A DNA stretch of 64,000 bases from Lycocorax pyrrhopterus obiensis. Taxonomy: Eukaryota; Chordata; Aves; Passeriformes; Paradisaeidae. Under the pieces are notes generated by a model. The model did not search any database and had not been told where the DNA came from. It worked only from the letters and a program-made list of their open reading frames with translations. The stretch lies in contig JACSVZ010000004.1 of assembly GCA_014706295.1 (NCBI GenBank), positions 92,382,048-92,446,047 of the forward strand, given 5' to 3'. This document shows positions 25,924 through 39,900 of this stretch, piece by piece. The stretch's first letter is position 1; every line of letters starts with the position of its first letter. The translations under genes were made by a program, and so were the position numbers.

Positions 25924-27590
25924 TTAAGATTTATGAATGTTGCAAATTATTTCACTTAACACTATTGGAAATCCAAAACCATTTTATAATGAACATAAAT
26001 GTATGATGCAATTATCCTGTGTTTTCCCTTTTCTTGAATCAGTTAACATAAATTCCATATTCTGTGGATGCTTTATATTTTTGTATGCATTTTTAACATG
26101 TCTTTATTTTCCTAGGAGTTAACACCAAACCATTCTATAGTAAGATTCTTGATGCTGAATATGTGACTCAGAATCATTGTGACTCAGAATTGCTCTCAGA
26201 CAGATTATGTCTGTTCCTGGATAAAGCAAAAATAATTATTGGGAGTAATTGTGCATGCAGACCTGGAGCTTCGTTTCTATAGGATTCCCACACTAAACTT
26301 TTAATTTTCTTTCTGCAAATATTGTGCTGCTAAAACACCATGATCAAAATTCCTAAAATTTAAATAATAGATAAGTGCAATTAATAGTTTTGTTTTGTCA
26401 GCAACAATTAATCGCTTTTACATATTAGTTATTCCAGCCAGTCACTGTTTTCATCTGTGAACTTGAGTCTTCCATGCTTCAAAAAGATGACAGATGTGAG
26501 AGTGACATACCTTATATGATGCTTGGTTCATCATCTTCCTGTTCCACTTTAACATTTCCCCCTATACACTGTATGTTCTTCAGGCTGATCTGTATGAAAT
26601 GCATAAGGAATCTGCAATTGTGTTATTGATGATTAAAACCAACCAACCAACCAAAAAATCACATAACTGTTTTGAAGAAGTGGTTAACTCAATAACCTTT
26701 CCTCAGCTTTACATGTCTTTCCCTTTTTGCTTGATGGACTATTTTTCATTAAGTGTCTGGTCCGGGCTACTTTTTGCTATCCTCTCTTCTTTTATCCATC
26801 TTTTTAATTTCCTTGTAATATCTTGTCATAGATTTTGCTAGTTCATCAGTTTGAATTAATTTCTAGCCTATTAATAATATTTTCATCTGAGAAAGATAAA
26901 GTTGCTTTCCATGAAATATATATTGTTTATTGTACAAATCCTTTCCGAATACTGTTGGCAGGTTTTGATTTTTACCTCTTGTTTTTCTAGTAACGATTTA
27001 TGGGTTTAAAATTTTCTTTATAAAACTTGTCCATGTAATGCTTTCCCTCTCATCCTTCCTTCACAGCTCAGGAAAAAATCTATGCAACCTCCTCATTACA
27101 ACTGCTTGCTGTTTGTTCTGGATTGTTACTTAATTTTAGATGCATACCTCTATTAAAAATCTTCCAAAAGGGTTCACTAGAACTAATTTAAGACATACAG
27201 AAGTGAATAAGTTCTTTCCAACTTACCTCAATAACCTTTCAAGGAAACCAGTATTTTTTCTCATAATTTCCTTTTAAAAGTATTCAGGTGACTTTATTGT
27301 ATAAAATATCAGTGTAATAGTGACTGTATGCGTACATGCTACTTACTAACCAGTCACAAGCAATAATTGGTTTATAACATGAAAAGCAATGTTTATTATT
27401 AAATCACCTACTTGCTGCTTTGGTGTGTACAATCACATAAGGATGAAAGATCAAAAAAAAAAAGCTATACAAAATTGTCATGTTTTCACCAAATTAAATG
27501 GATAAATACCTCCCGTATCTTGAGCAGCTCCAGAAAGAGCCAAAATTAATTTATGTATTTGGGCATTTATTCTTTGTCCACCCTCTGGAC

Positions 27591-27641
27591 ATAACTATAA
27601 ATTCCTCATGATAATATAAATAACTATAAATTCCTCATGAT
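27591..27641. repeat. 22-bp tandem duplication
   Basis: ATAACTATAAATTCCTCATG plus AT at 27591-27612 recurs exactly at 27620-27641, an offset of 29 bases. This is a recent local duplication with no clear function. Confidence 0.9.
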
Positions 27642-29332
27642 TTCAAAATTAGGAGCCAGACGAAGAAAATCCCTTACATAAAAGTTCAAATGCCTTCTAA
27701 ATAATTTTTTTTTGAAACTGAACTTCAATGCATATTTTAGCAACATGCCTTTATATTTGCTTATAGTTGAGCGTTCAACAAGCCACTAAGAATGTTAAGT
27801 GATGTGTTCAGGTCAGGGATATGTATTCCTTTCAATCCCACTGTATGGGGGCCAAGATGCATGGAAGTGGGGAATTAGCCCCATCTCAAACTATTTTTTA
27901 GCATGAAAAGTACAAGTTCAGTTGAAGATTTTTGTTTTAGAGAAAACTGAATGGTTTGTGATATTCATATCTGGACAGCCTACAAGAAGTTCATTTCGTG
28001 CGTCTCCTTCCTGCAGCATTACACAAAATATGTTTTCTAGTCATTCTTTAGTGGCATTTTGAATTGATCTTACTACAACTCAAGTGAGATATAATCAGAA
28101 TAGATCTTAGAGGCTGTGCCCCCCTGGAACTTGGTCAGAGATTAATTATCTTTCCACTTATCTATCACAGCTTACCTAACTCTTCCAACTACCTGCTTCC
28201 TGAGATGCTCAGAACTTTGGCTGTCTCAGTAAGTCTGCCATCAAAACAAACACACTGTTTAATTCCCATCTTTGGAAATTAAATGGTGCTGTAGAAACAG
28301 TAGTCTGAATCACCCTCGGAGACTGAGCCAAAAGAAGTCCTCTTAAATAAACAAAACCTAGCAGAAATTAGGCAATAAGAATAGAAAGTAATTGTCGTTT
28401 CTAGTTTATGATTCTATTAATTCTTCATGGTGAACAGAGAGATTGAGTAAAACATGATTGGTTGATCACAGTGTAAGCCTTGTGAGCTGCAAATAATATA
28501 TTGAAATTTCAAAAATACTAAATAGAGTTGGCAGTGCTATCTCTTTTTTTTATTCTGTGATGATTGCAAAGCATATATGAAGCAGAGTTATGTGTAGGAG
28601 TCCCTTTAGAAGTGGAAATGCCACCATATGCTAATTTCAGAACTAATTTCTGAGACAAACATTTAAGCAAAGGAAATATTCTCCTTGCATTCAGGTGAGA
28701 TATTAAATAGCATTTAGATTAGGTTAGATTTATAGCGTCATTAAAAGATACTCACCAGTTTGTTACATGAAGCATTCAGTTTAATTACACAATTAAGTTT
28801 TAGATTGTTTTCATTATGCACAGAAAGCTTATTACAATTCCAATTTAACTGGTCACCTTTAGAAATGGTGTTAGATTCTAATTCATTTTCACACTGATGC
28901 AAAAAACTCACCATTCTCTAACACAAACAAAGGTTCTGAAAAACATACAAATTAATAGTAAATACATTTTTAATAATTAATAATAATTCAACAATTCACA
29001 TAACAGTTGAAAATCACGTGATGCATTTATTAGAATTTTTAAAACAGAGAGAGAATGTACCAATTTACAAGGCTATTGAACTCCAACTTGTTTTTGTATT
29101 CTTTATTTTAAACATGATTAATATAAAATGCTGACCATTATTTCTAAAAATAGAAGATATTCTTAAAATTGCATTTATTTATGTTGAAAGAGTAAATCTA
29201 AATAATTTATAGTATATATATTACGTATGTTTATTTATAAATCAAAATATTTAGATAAAAATTATGTCATGGGAATCTAGTTTTGTAACTATTTTCCAGA
29301 GGATCTTGTAGACTTGAACAAGGAAGAAACCA

Positions 29333-29618
29333 CAAGAGAGCTGGTGAGGGACTTTTTCAAGAGCACATAGTGATAGAACAAGTGGGAATGGCTTTAAATT
29401 GAAAGAGTGCGAGTTTAGATTACATGTTAGGAATAAATTCTCTACTGGGAAGGCGTTGAGGCACTGAACAGGTTGCCCAGAGAAGCTGTGGATGCCTCAT
29501 CCCTGAAGGAGTTCAAGGCCAGGTTGGACAGGGCTCTGAGCACCCTGGTCTAGTGGAAGGTGTCCCTGCAATCGGCCCATTCTAGAACCCTTTCAACCCA
29601 AACCATTCTGTGATTCTT
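29333..29618 (+). repeat. CR1 LINE 3' end, sense
   Basis: Reads as the CR1 3' region from GAGAGCTGGTGAGGGACTTT through AGGCACTGAACAGGTTGCCC and GATGCCTCATCCCTGAAGGA. It ends CCTTTCAACCCAAACCATTC then TGTGATTC. The 'ggttggaactagatgatctttaaggt' segment expected just before the end is missing or replaced. The copy is strongly 5'-truncated and non-coding. Confidence 0.9.
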
Positions 29619-32600
29619 TTAAATCTGTCAAGAATTTACTGTCAATAATTTACTGTCATGGAATTTCAAATTTATAGAGTAATATTACCTTAGAATTTTG
29701 ATGCTTAGAATTTTGTTTCTAATTTTGGTGTTCCCTATTATTCTCCACCCGTGATTTATAAGAATCAAGCAGAGAAACAAAATCCCCAGTCAAAGCATCA
29801 TTGATTCAGAACTGAATTTTGTACTCAGGAATGTCTCTTGATGATATTTCTGATTTAATTCCCTTTTCAACTGTGAAATTCCAGAATTTATAGATCACCA
29901 GAGATGAAAAATATTTATTACTATGTAATAACAAACTGTATCAAAATGAAGTTGTTGCCTTTGCTGAAGTAAGCCAGTAGAGACTTACTGGTTCTACTTA
30001 AACAAGTGGTGTCAGCTTGATTACTGTGATTGCCACTGAGAACGTGCCTCATGTATGTGAAAATATGCTTGGGACAATCTACATGTAGGAAACTCTTAAC
30101 ATTTAAGTCACTGTTGATTCTTGCTTTTCTTTTTGGAAAAATGAGTCGCGTTGCTGCAAAACGATGAAGCCATTGCTCAGACACAGAGATGAGGAAGCAC
30201 AATCTCTTCCTGACATAAGCCAAGCCTAAAGAAAACAATTTGATTTTTCCCTGCTAGAAGATAACCATTTCTAACCTGCTGCCCTTAGATTTTGTCCTCC
30301 TGTGTCCATTTTTCTCACTGCCTTTTCCTACAACCAATTTAAGCCATTGTCTGCCTGTTCAGAAGAGGAGGTAGCAGGTCTTTTCTTCTGTCAGATTTGC
30401 TTTAGCCATAGGTTCACATTACAGAGAGAAAGCCATGGCCAAGAGTAGGCATCCACCACTGCATTATCTGTCTTGCCAAGGAATAGCTAAACCTACAAGT
30501 TCACCTCAGTCTTCCTACAGGAGCACAATTCCCTGTAAAGTAAAATTCACTTCATACCACATGTACACGTAACCCTAATATCTGAATGTTGGTTTAATGC
30601 CTAATATCAGTGATGCTGAAAGTTTCTGAAAACACAGTCTGTCCAATGAGAGCTCTACTAAGCAAAGCATTTTTGCAGTTAGCTGTTATAATGTCATGAG
30701 CATTACAAATTAAAAATTACAAATAGATCAGATAGTTATTTCAGTAGAGGACTTAAAGGCAAAAGTTTCAAGTCTAGCAGTATCCTGAGAAGGCCAGCAT
30801 TTACAACATGGCTGTATTAAACCTAAGAATTACTTTGTAAAGCCCTGAGCTGGTCCCACTTCTCCTGAAATAAATAGAAGCTTTCTTTGAAATTCAGTGA
30901 AAATATAATGAGCCATCATTTGAGTCCTTTGTAAAATCTTACTTTTAGTGCCAGAGTGTCTCTTGCATACATGTATGCTGAACCACAAATGTGCATAAAT
31001 GTTTAAAAAAAAAAGCTATAATGTCTTCTTGAAACCATCAGATTACAGTACCATCTTTTATAAGAGAATGCACTTTTTATACTAATACCAGCAAAGTATG
31101 CAAAAAAAGAGTCATTTTAGCATACCAAGATGTAATTCCTTTGGCTGCAGAAACAGCAGCTCTTGAAGGAACATACAAGATTTTTAATCAGATCTCACTT
31201 GTTTCAATGAAGTAGTTTTATTTGTATCTATCCATAATTATCAAAGTTCTGTAACCTTTTAATTGTGACATGACAAATTCCTTAAAGGTATGGGCAAATG
31301 AGTGGATCTGCCACAGTTTTTTAAGTGAAGATATTATTCATTTGATCACTCTCACTGAAATTATTTCACTGATCCTTTTTTACTGGTGTCTGGAACAGGA
31401 ATATACCTGAGCTTTACAAGTCTGTTCTAGATGAAATTTCTGAAAATTCTCATGCTTTAGATGAATGACAGATTTCATTGTTGTTTCATTTTCTCATATA
31501 TAATGTGAATTCAGAGTGACAATGCTTTCGGTGTACTTTATAAACATGTTCTGAAAGTTTTGCTTTTTAAAAAAGATTGTATGTATTTTACACTAAAATA
31601 ACAATATTTTTTAAATATGAGAAAGCCAAAGCATCTGCATTTTTAATTCAATGATTTTGCAGTTTCAAAGAGTTTAAAAAACATTTCTATTTAGCACAAG
31701 TAATTCTATATGCAAAAAGACTCTTGAAAGTTTTGCTGTGTTCAGAATTAAGGGGTTTAATTTTGCCTCCTAGTACTCTCCCTATATGTGGGCTGCTATC
31801 TATTTCTCAATACAGCCGTAATAACTCTGGTTACTCTTATCTTCATTTTCACATCCTGCTTGCATTTTTTTAATACTAAAAGTGGAATTTTCATAAAGAC
31901 TTTTTTTTTACATATCTGGTCCCATATTAAGGCTTTTACCAAACTCTATATTTTTGTAAATACATTGGATGCATTAAGACACCTTACTCCTGTCACTCCT
32001 GTATGATTTAGAAGCTTGTAAAAAGCTGCTGTATAAAGTCTTAATGCAGGAATTTGTGTTCCAAACCATCTGCTGTTGGTGTAATTTTATCCCTCCCTGT
32101 CACTGTATCTTAAATGCTGGTGTGCATTATTTTATTTCTAACGCAGGATAAAAGAACACATAATTTAGGTCCTTCTCTCTTTCAGGCATTTAAGTTCCTC
32201 TGACAAGTACTATAAAATTCCTCCCAGTTTTTACTGACACTGACAGAAAAAACAAAAAAAAAATTAAATGTAACGTGGGGAGGGATTTGGTCTCAGAAAT
32301 AAAAAGAAACACGTAGAAGTGATATTTGGAGGATGCTAAAATTTTGTCAGTTCAAATTGGCAATGCTAGAGTCTTCTACTCCAAAAATATATACTTTGGA
32401 TTCATAGCATAATTTGATTTTAATGTAAATACTTTTTCTAAGAAAAGGCAAATTTTCAAAAATATTTTAGCATTTTTTACATTGATGGCATATTATTTCC
32501 AGACAGAGGCATAGCACATACTTTAGCTTAAAGTGAGTAAATGAATAAAATATGCAATATGTGTACTGTATGGATATGGCTATTGCCTAAATGCTGTGAC

Positions 32601-34178
32601 GTCTGGTTATAACTTATTTTTAGAAAGTGTGTGTTAAATTCTATATCATGAGTCTAGTGAGAAATAATGCCTGTGTTCCCATTTACATGTAATAAACCTT
32701 TACAGCCCATCTTAGAGTAAATGTATATCTACATCTATAAAGCAGTTAACAGCATAGCAGGGAAAATATGTAGTTCAAGCAGGAAAGCGTAATGATATTG
32801 CCAACTTTCCAATTGCTTCTTGGAAAATAAACAAGCAAAATCATGTGCATGCCCAATTTGTATTCACTTAGACTAGAATGTAGGTATTATTTCTGTATTT
32901 TGGCTGATTAAAACCACTAAAATTCCTGCTCAATAGAACATAGCTGAGTCCTAAATTAATGAATATATTGCATATTGGTAGTTAAAGCAAAATGAGGAGT
33001 TTCCTTCATGCAAGACAATAATTAACTGCAATGTAGCCAATCATTAGCTGAATTTTTGAAACTGTAAATCTGATGAGACATTAGGAGTAACAGCATGAGA
33101 GTTGTAAAAGTAATATCATTTAAAACGAATGTACACAGTGTCATTTTTCTGTGTTGCACTTAGATGAGCAACATTACTGAGTTTCACTTGATCCTTAGAA
33201 AACCTATTTGCCATGAAAACTTAGGAAGAGGAGTACTGACTTAAAAGGTTGGTGCCCTGATTCTTAAAAAATAATATCAAATGGTCCTTTTTACTAAGAA
33301 TTGTTGTTGATGATCTCAGAATGTGCTATTTCAACTGACAGTTATTGCTATTAATCTTGATTTTAAAGAATTTTACTGAAAAACAAAAGCAAATTGAACC
33401 CCTATTTCTTGGACAGAATACAATCCCACATCAGAGTAACATTAAGGACTCTATGTCTTCAAAAAAGAATCCAGAGGTACTACATTGGATGCCTGTGGCA
33501 GAACGTGGGCAAATTTAAGCCTTCCAGCTAAAGCATTGCAATAAACTCATATTCCAGTAACAACAAAAGTCTGTTGCAAAAAGTCCAGTGCATATCATGG
33601 TTTATTTAGAAGCATTTGGACTGCCCGGTCCCAGAAGAAACCAACTGTACTTACAGCTTTAGCCTACATGGGAGATGCACGTGTGTGGAGAAATCAGAAG
33701 GTCTCTCTCTGATCTGGGGGGCCTGCACTCTTCCTTCTGCCGTTGTACTACAGCTTAATGTGGACAAGGACCCCTACACAGAGAAGGAAACTGAAGGAGA
33801 GGAGGGTTCATCCTTATGCTTGCATTTCCTTCCCCAGACATCTGTGTCTGGGCTGCAGTGATGCTTGCTACCCACCCAGGCTCTGTGCTTCAGCCTCATC
33901 ACAGGCTAGTGACTACACATGAAGTGGTCACTCTTTCTGTTTGTCCCTCAGGCTTTGTCTCTCACAGATATCTGAGGTATATTTGTGCTCTTCTCTCAGA
34001 GTGGAAATAAGAAAGTCCCAGTTGTTGTCTTTTCCCACGCATTCGTTTTCAGTTTTAGCATTTACTCACCTCTTGTCCTGGATACCTAACACCCATTAAC
34101 CAAGTTCAAAGCCCTCCTTGTTGTGTTAGCTGATCTGTTTACACATTCCCTCCTCTGAGAGAAAGAGTCACGGTAACT

Positions 34179-34402
34179 CAGAATCATAAAAGCTGGGTTT
34201 GGAATTAATTGGCCTCTCATTGATCATATTTGTTAGACAGAATCCTACATCAATCTTTGTTTTAGAGTACTGAAGCAAACTGCCCCTTGTCCTTGCCCTT
34301 TTGTAAAAACTGATGAAAAAGACCTGTGAGATCATCAAGTCCAACCAGACTGATCACCACTCCGTTAACTAGACCATGGCACTAAGTGCTATGCCCAGTT
34401 GT
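34179..34402 (-). repeat. CR1 LINE 3' end, antisense, in two pieces
   Basis: The segment at 34179-34215 (CAGAATCATAAAAGCTGGGT) resembles the reverse complement of a CR1 terminus. The segment at about 34310-34402 (GAGATCATCAAGTCCAACCA, then a version of 'ctaaaccatgtcactaagtgcc') resembles the next part inward. About 95 bases of unrelated sequence separate them, which would be an insertion or strong decay. The second piece is the more convincing. Confidence 0.6.
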
Positions 34403-34900
34403 TTCTTGACCACCAAATATAGTTCAAAGCTAAATTATTTCTGGGAAATCTCTGTCTATGGGAAAGAGAGTGAGTGTATATGTGTAGTCATTGTAACTAC
34501 TAAGCCCTCTCAGGGTCTTGGAGGACAGACATCAGTTCCAGAGACAGACAAGTGTCATGCTTCTGATCAGCGACAGGTGGGCTGTCTGAGGTATTCTGTC
34601 ATAAAACAGTCAGAAATACTGTTCTTTTGCTATCTGAACAGTGACATTATCAACTTAATGATCTTTTAATGAGTTAAAAGTATATGCTTTGAGATACTGA
34701 TACCTGAACAATTCCACAGGTAGAAGTTCTGCAATTGTCTTTTATTACAAATATAAGATTCTATGGATCATTACATTGCTCAGAAAACATTAGATAATTG
34801 ATCTAGGTCATATACTAAAATTTTCTTTGTTACCGAAGTATGAGGCCTATTCTTCTCTCTGTTGTTTACACTGTGACTCAGCAAGCTGGCTAATATACAG

Positions 34901-34945
34901 TGGGTATTTGTTTGTTTGTTTTTTGGGGTTTTTTTGGGTTTTTTT
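34901..34945. repeat. T/G-rich low-complexity tract
   Basis: A TTTG-type stretch runs into T runs separated by GGGG and GGG, all on the gene's sense strand. It is similar in style to the tract at 19.6 kb. Confidence 0.8.
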
Positions 34946-37097
34946 CCCAAAATTCACTTAAAGACAGCTGAACCTAGAGACCTCTGATGCTAAGTTTCCA
35001 TGTAAACAATTGTTGTGTATTGCCAAGGGTGATCACAACTGCAAGTGTATGGGAAGTGTGTTCCAAAGGAAAAATGGAAAGGAATAAGGCACTGTCCTGG
35101 TGTTAATGAGTAGAAACGGGGGTCCTTTACCACAGAGCTTTCTGAGAACCTGTTCAAAGTAACTGAGGAGATGCCATGAGCAGGCTTTTAAATTTATATG
35201 GCAAAATACAAACTAATTCTGTTGTAAAGAAAACCCTGTGAGCGTGTTTTGTAAGTACAAAATACATATATATTTGAAATAACTGAAAATTAAGCATATT
35301 ATGTTTGTCTCTAGTATTTGTGAATAATTTCCAAACTGGTTCCATTATTTCCTAATATTGAATATTTGTAAAGTACTCCAAGCTAATTATTTGTGCATAG
35401 TTCATTTTAGTATTCACCATTTGTGGCTGAGCAATTAGATGCTTACCCATTAGGAGAATCTAATTTTATTAATTTTAAAAATTGCTTTGCTAAGTCAGAG
35501 CTCAACTAGTATAACCTTTTTAATTGGAAAATAATGGAGAATAAGTTATGACTGGTGCTTAATGCCACCTTTTAATTACTGAATGAAATATAAGGATATC
35601 TAAATGTCATTCTAATTGAAAATCAATCACTGCAATCTTTTTAAATGCCAAATAATATGGTCTTTGAACAACAATGAGCAAATTATTTATACAGAAATAT
35701 TATACATCTCCATTATTGTGGAAAGGATTATAATACTAATTTGCACTTGTGAATTGATATCACTCCTAGCCCTTTCAAAATCCTTTTTAAAATGTCATAA
35801 CTGTAACTCAGAAATGCTTGTTTTAGTATAACTAACCATTTTTATTAATACTGGAGTAAGGAAACCTTTACAATCATGCTGAAGTTTTAGATTATACAAA
35901 AAACCTTTAAAAAATAATTTAAATAGCAGTTTTCATCTTAAGCAAGTTTATTAATGCTTTCAGTCTCCTCTACAGCATTCTTGTGTTTAAAAGTTGGTTT
36001 TTTTAATTAAAAGGAACTATCCAGATACAAACCTTTTGTGTAAACAAATGTCTAAGCATGAGGCAACATTGAGGTTTATGATGTATCAATGAGAGTGAAG
36101 CAGTGCTTCCTTGGAAAAAACAAAAAAACTCAAAATTTCTTAAGGCACAATGGTATAATCTTATAAATGGCTGGTAAGGTGTGGCAAGGAAAGCCTGGAG
36201 ACAGGATCTGATCTCTACTCATGCTGAAGGCAATGGGCTTTTTGCTATTAATGGTTTATCAATGGTGAATGTCATGGGGGTGTTTCATATTACAGCAAAT
36301 CTTGTTCATGTCTTTTCAGAACCTGTCATATACCTAAGTTAGCGAGTCTTAAAAATGCCTGGAAAGAGTTAATTGACTTTTTACTGTAAATCTTATTCAG
36401 AAGTTTAAAGAGAACTGCTGCTTTTTGTTAATGAAACAGACTTTTTTCCTTTCTAATCTGAAAGGTTATTGTGGAATTGGTATATAGATAGCAGTGTCTA
36501 GCAAGTATCTGTGCTAAGACGTGACAGCTATTAGGTCTTACTATTAAATTACATTAACTAACATTAACATTGTGCTGTGCTGGCATGTCACCAGACCCAA
36601 ATTAAAAAATGTTGTAAAACAGAAAGATTCTCTGCAAAGTTTAAATCAGATGGAGAGGTCAAGCAGACAGAATGCTTTTTCATAATTGGATTGCAATGAC
36701 TGAACATTTAGGCACTGTTGGCTGCACACTTGCTGGAAGTGATATCAGAAGTCATTTATAGCTCAGGTCTAAGCAGTCTTCCAAAAGTTTGGAGTAGTCA
36801 GGTTTGGTTTTGTTTGTTCTGTGTTGTGTTTTGCAAGGGTTGGTTTTCACGAATATATTTATTTTGTAGAAGAGTGTCTTGAAATATAAAAGACCTCCAG
36901 TTAATGTCTAGTTGACAGATGTGATACTGATTTACAGCCAGAAGTTTTTGACCATTTTCAAACATAGTAATATAAAGCAGTACCAGTGCTGTCAGTTGAG
37001 TGTCTTCCCACCCAAAAACACCTGCATAAAATATTATTTTAAAAAGATTATTTACAGTGATGGTTGTCCTCTCAAAAATCATACCTTTTTTTTTCAG

Positions 37098-37190
37098 TCT
37101 AAAACATATATGTGCAGTTGGCAAGGGGATACCCTGTGTTTCACAGTCGACTTTGCTCTAGGATTTACCTGTTTTGACAGTAAAACAAAG
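37098..37190 (+). CDS. SNTG2: SNTG2 coding exon (C-terminal region)
   Basis: This 93-base exon encodes 31 residues, starting SKTYMCSWQGDTLCFTVDFA and ending LGFTCFDSKTK. The acceptor is a long T run ending TTTTTTCAG and the donor is GTAAGA. It joins the previous exon as QRTG-SKTYMCSW. Gamma syntrophins carry this region between the PH domain and the C-terminal syntrophin-unique part. The frame stays open upstream through the intron edge and for 44 codons downstream, so an open frame of 136 codons spans the exon, but only the spliced part matches the family. Phase is 0 at both ends. Confidence 0.95.
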
Positions 37191-38989
37191 GTAAGAGTAA
37201 AAGAAAGGGAAAACATAACTCTGTATTGTTTTACAGTTATTGAAGTTATCATTTATTGCATTTTCTTTATGTTTATGTCCAGTATTTATTCCTCCAATAT
37301 ACTGTACTATTTACTTACTTAGCCCTACTGAAATGTAGTCAGTTGGGATTTGAAGGGGCAATAACAGTTGTATAGCATGTAAGGATACATTTTGGAGAAA
37401 GATATGAAAAAAGTAACTTCCTTTTCAAGTAATAAAAGCAAAGGAAAGTTATATTTAGCAGAGAACTTGGTTTGTTATAATGAAGAAACTTCAAGATTTG
37501 TAAAAGGTTACAAGTCATGAGAAAAATGAAATGTCACCTGATTCTATTTGTTTTGAAGCTACAGAAATAAAATAGGATTAATTATTCTTCCATCATAAGA
37601 AATTTAGGTCATGTCAAAAATAAACAGAGTAAGTGCAAATGTTCTTTCAAAGTCAGAATCTAAAAGATTGCATGGACATATCTTGCAAAACAGTGGCTAT
37701 ATAGAAAGTGCCTACAGGGAATGGTTAATGATACATGCCAACTTCCAAGCCCTGTCTGTAATGCTATTATTTTCTATATAATTTAGTGGTACTTTAATGC
37801 ATGTTATTCTAAGTGGGTTTTAAAATTTGTTTGACAGTAGAAGCAAACATATATACAAAAAATGTTTCTGCATTAATAGAACTGTGCAGTAGAAGGTCTG
37901 TCTTCTCAAATATATTTTAAAAATTCAGTCAGTCATTCTAAGTGAAGAGGGAACACACTGCATTTTGAAACACTGATGCAGGATCTAGTTTTTGCATGTT
38001 GGCATTTTGTGAGTGTGGGGCCAAAATGCCCCAAAATTTCAAATCTATTGAAATTTTTGTGCACAGAAATAATGACTGAGATTGCATGAAAATTTAGACT
38101 AGTCAAATTAAGTATGCTATCCCACAAAGCAGCATAAAATTTCAGGAAATACTTTTGTATACCCTTCTCTGTCTGAGGTGATACTGCATTCTGGAATCCT
38201 GCTTCTTGCACAGTTTGCATGTAACCACAAATTAACTGTAGGAAGTAATCTCTCTAGCCTATAGAAAAGGTTTCTTTTAAGTGTGAAGACCGCATGTACT
38301 CCTACCTTTAAAATTATAAACTTACTCTATTAATAGGACTTTGTGTCACAGTGCTTATGTTCATTATTGATGATGAGGAGAATTTAGATGAATCTTTGTT
38401 GCTTACCTGAGGAGAAACACAGAATACCAGCAGATAGACTTATTCCATTGCTAAACGGTAAAAATTCTGGAGAGCTCACGTACATTTATTCTTCATCTAT
38501 GTGAGAGATGGAGATGTTCTCTGCATCCTCAAGCCTGAGTGAGGCAGTAATGCGTGGCTTCTGCAGTTCATCTTGCTTCCCATAATTTCCACCTGAAGTT
38601 TACTGTGTTTTCCCCTATGCATAGCTATTTCAGAATATTTCCTACCAATGCAAAAAAGATTCTTTAAGTGGCCAAGCAATTAACAGTTCATTAGGGACAC
38701 AGCAATTTTACTGAAAAATCTATTTTTTCTTGGAGTTAATGAAAAAATTAAGGTCTTCTGTTGATGCAAAGAATGCTCTTACACCCCAGCAGGTGTTCAA
38801 AGAGGATTATTAAAATAAAGGCCAGTCCCCCATCTGCTCTACGACTCAAAATCTTGATCTCAAATTTTGGGCAACCAGCTCATGTACTCATTGAAAAATA
38901 GTCTTTTTTATACTTTGATAAAACAGTTTTTAAAGGGCCTTCTTATTACAAATTCTGAAAAAAAAAGCACAAGAACTTTTGCTTTGGAG

Positions 38990-39900
38990 TGTGGGGGGTT
39001 GACCCTGGCTTCCTCCTGAGCTGGGCAAATGAGAGAAAATATAACGAAAGGCTTGTGGGTCAAGATAAAAGCAGGAGGAGATCACTCAGCAGTGACTATC
39101 ATGGGCAAACAGACTCCACTTGGGCAAATTAGTTTAATTTATTGCCAATCCAATCAAATGAGAGTATGCTAATGAGAAATAAAAAACAGATCTTAAAACA
39201 CCTTCCCCCCACCCATCTCTGCTTCCCAATTTTCTTTATCTCCTCCTCTCCAGCAGCACAGGCAGGTTGGGAATGGGGGCTGTGGTCAGTTCACCACACG
39301 TTGTCTCTGCTGCTCCTTCCTCCTCAGGACGAAAACTCACACTCTTCTCCTGCTCCAGCGTGGAAGTCTGTCCCACAGGACAGTCCTCCAGAATCCAACA
39401 TGAGTCCTTCCCATGGGCTGCAGCTCTTCATGAACTGCTCCAGCCAGGGTCCTTCCCGCCAGGTGCAGTCCTTCAGGACAGCACCTCCTCCCCATTCTTC
39501 ACTGACCATGGTTTCTGCAGGGTTGTTTCTCTCCCATATTCTCACTTGTCTCTCCAGCACAAGAAAGATGTCTTTTAGAGAACTCTTCTAGAACAGTTTC
39601 TTTTCCTGCATGTTCTATTCCAGGCTCTTGATGGGCTTAACTCATTCAACTTTTATCTTTTTGGGCCCATCACTGAGAGACTTCTGGAGCCTGCATCCGC
39701 TTTATAATACTTCTGTAGCCTGCATCTGCTTTATATCTCATTGTAGAGATTCTTTTTTATCTTGTTGGCTTGGTTGGTTCATCTTCCCCATCCTGTGCCT
39801 CCAGCTTCTCCTGCAATATAAAGGGATCCCAAAGGGCATTTTCCTTCACCTTCCAGTGCTATCTACTTCTCATCTTTCCCACTTGGTGTCAACTGGTGAG
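38990..39900 (-). mobile_element. Endogenous retrovirus solo LTR, antisense
   Basis: Read on the reverse strand, this ends with an LTR-type 3' end: a polyadenylation-like AATAAATTAAACTAATTT, then a version of 'gagtctgtttgcccatga', and finally GCCAGGGTCAACCCCCCACA at position 38990. That ending is one I recall from land-bird, especially passerine, ERV LTRs. A GC-rich middle (39240-39560) and a less clear remainder follow. A 26-base imperfect duplication (two mismatches) occurs at 39681-39706 and 39710-39735. No gag, pol or env homology is visible beside it. The right border is an estimate, and I found no target-site duplication. Confidence 0.7.
39681..39735. repeat. 26-bp imperfect tandem duplication in the LTR
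   Basis: CTTCTGGAGCCTGCATCCGC plus TTTATA is followed 29 bases on by the same sequence with two changes. It lies in the probable promoter half of the antisense LTR, where tandem units are common. Confidence 0.85.

Larger units (their letters stand above)
22227..37097 (+). other. SNTG2: SNTG2 intron (14.9 kb), repeat-poor
   Basis: This is the largest intron in the window. It carries one clear CR1 3' end at about 29333-29618 and a weaker antisense CR1 tail in two parts at about 34179-34402. There is also a 22-base direct repeat at 27591-27641 and small A/C- or T/G-rich tracts near 25879, 26635 and 34901. The long stretches 22.3-25.8 kb, 30-34 kb and 35-37 kb hold no repeat, RNA gene or coding signal that I can identify. 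Confidence 0.8.

Noticed and set aside
39142..39591. 149-codon open frame on the + strand
   Set aside because: It lies within the other antisense LTR. The composition is Ser/Pro-rich from the GC-rich LTR middle.
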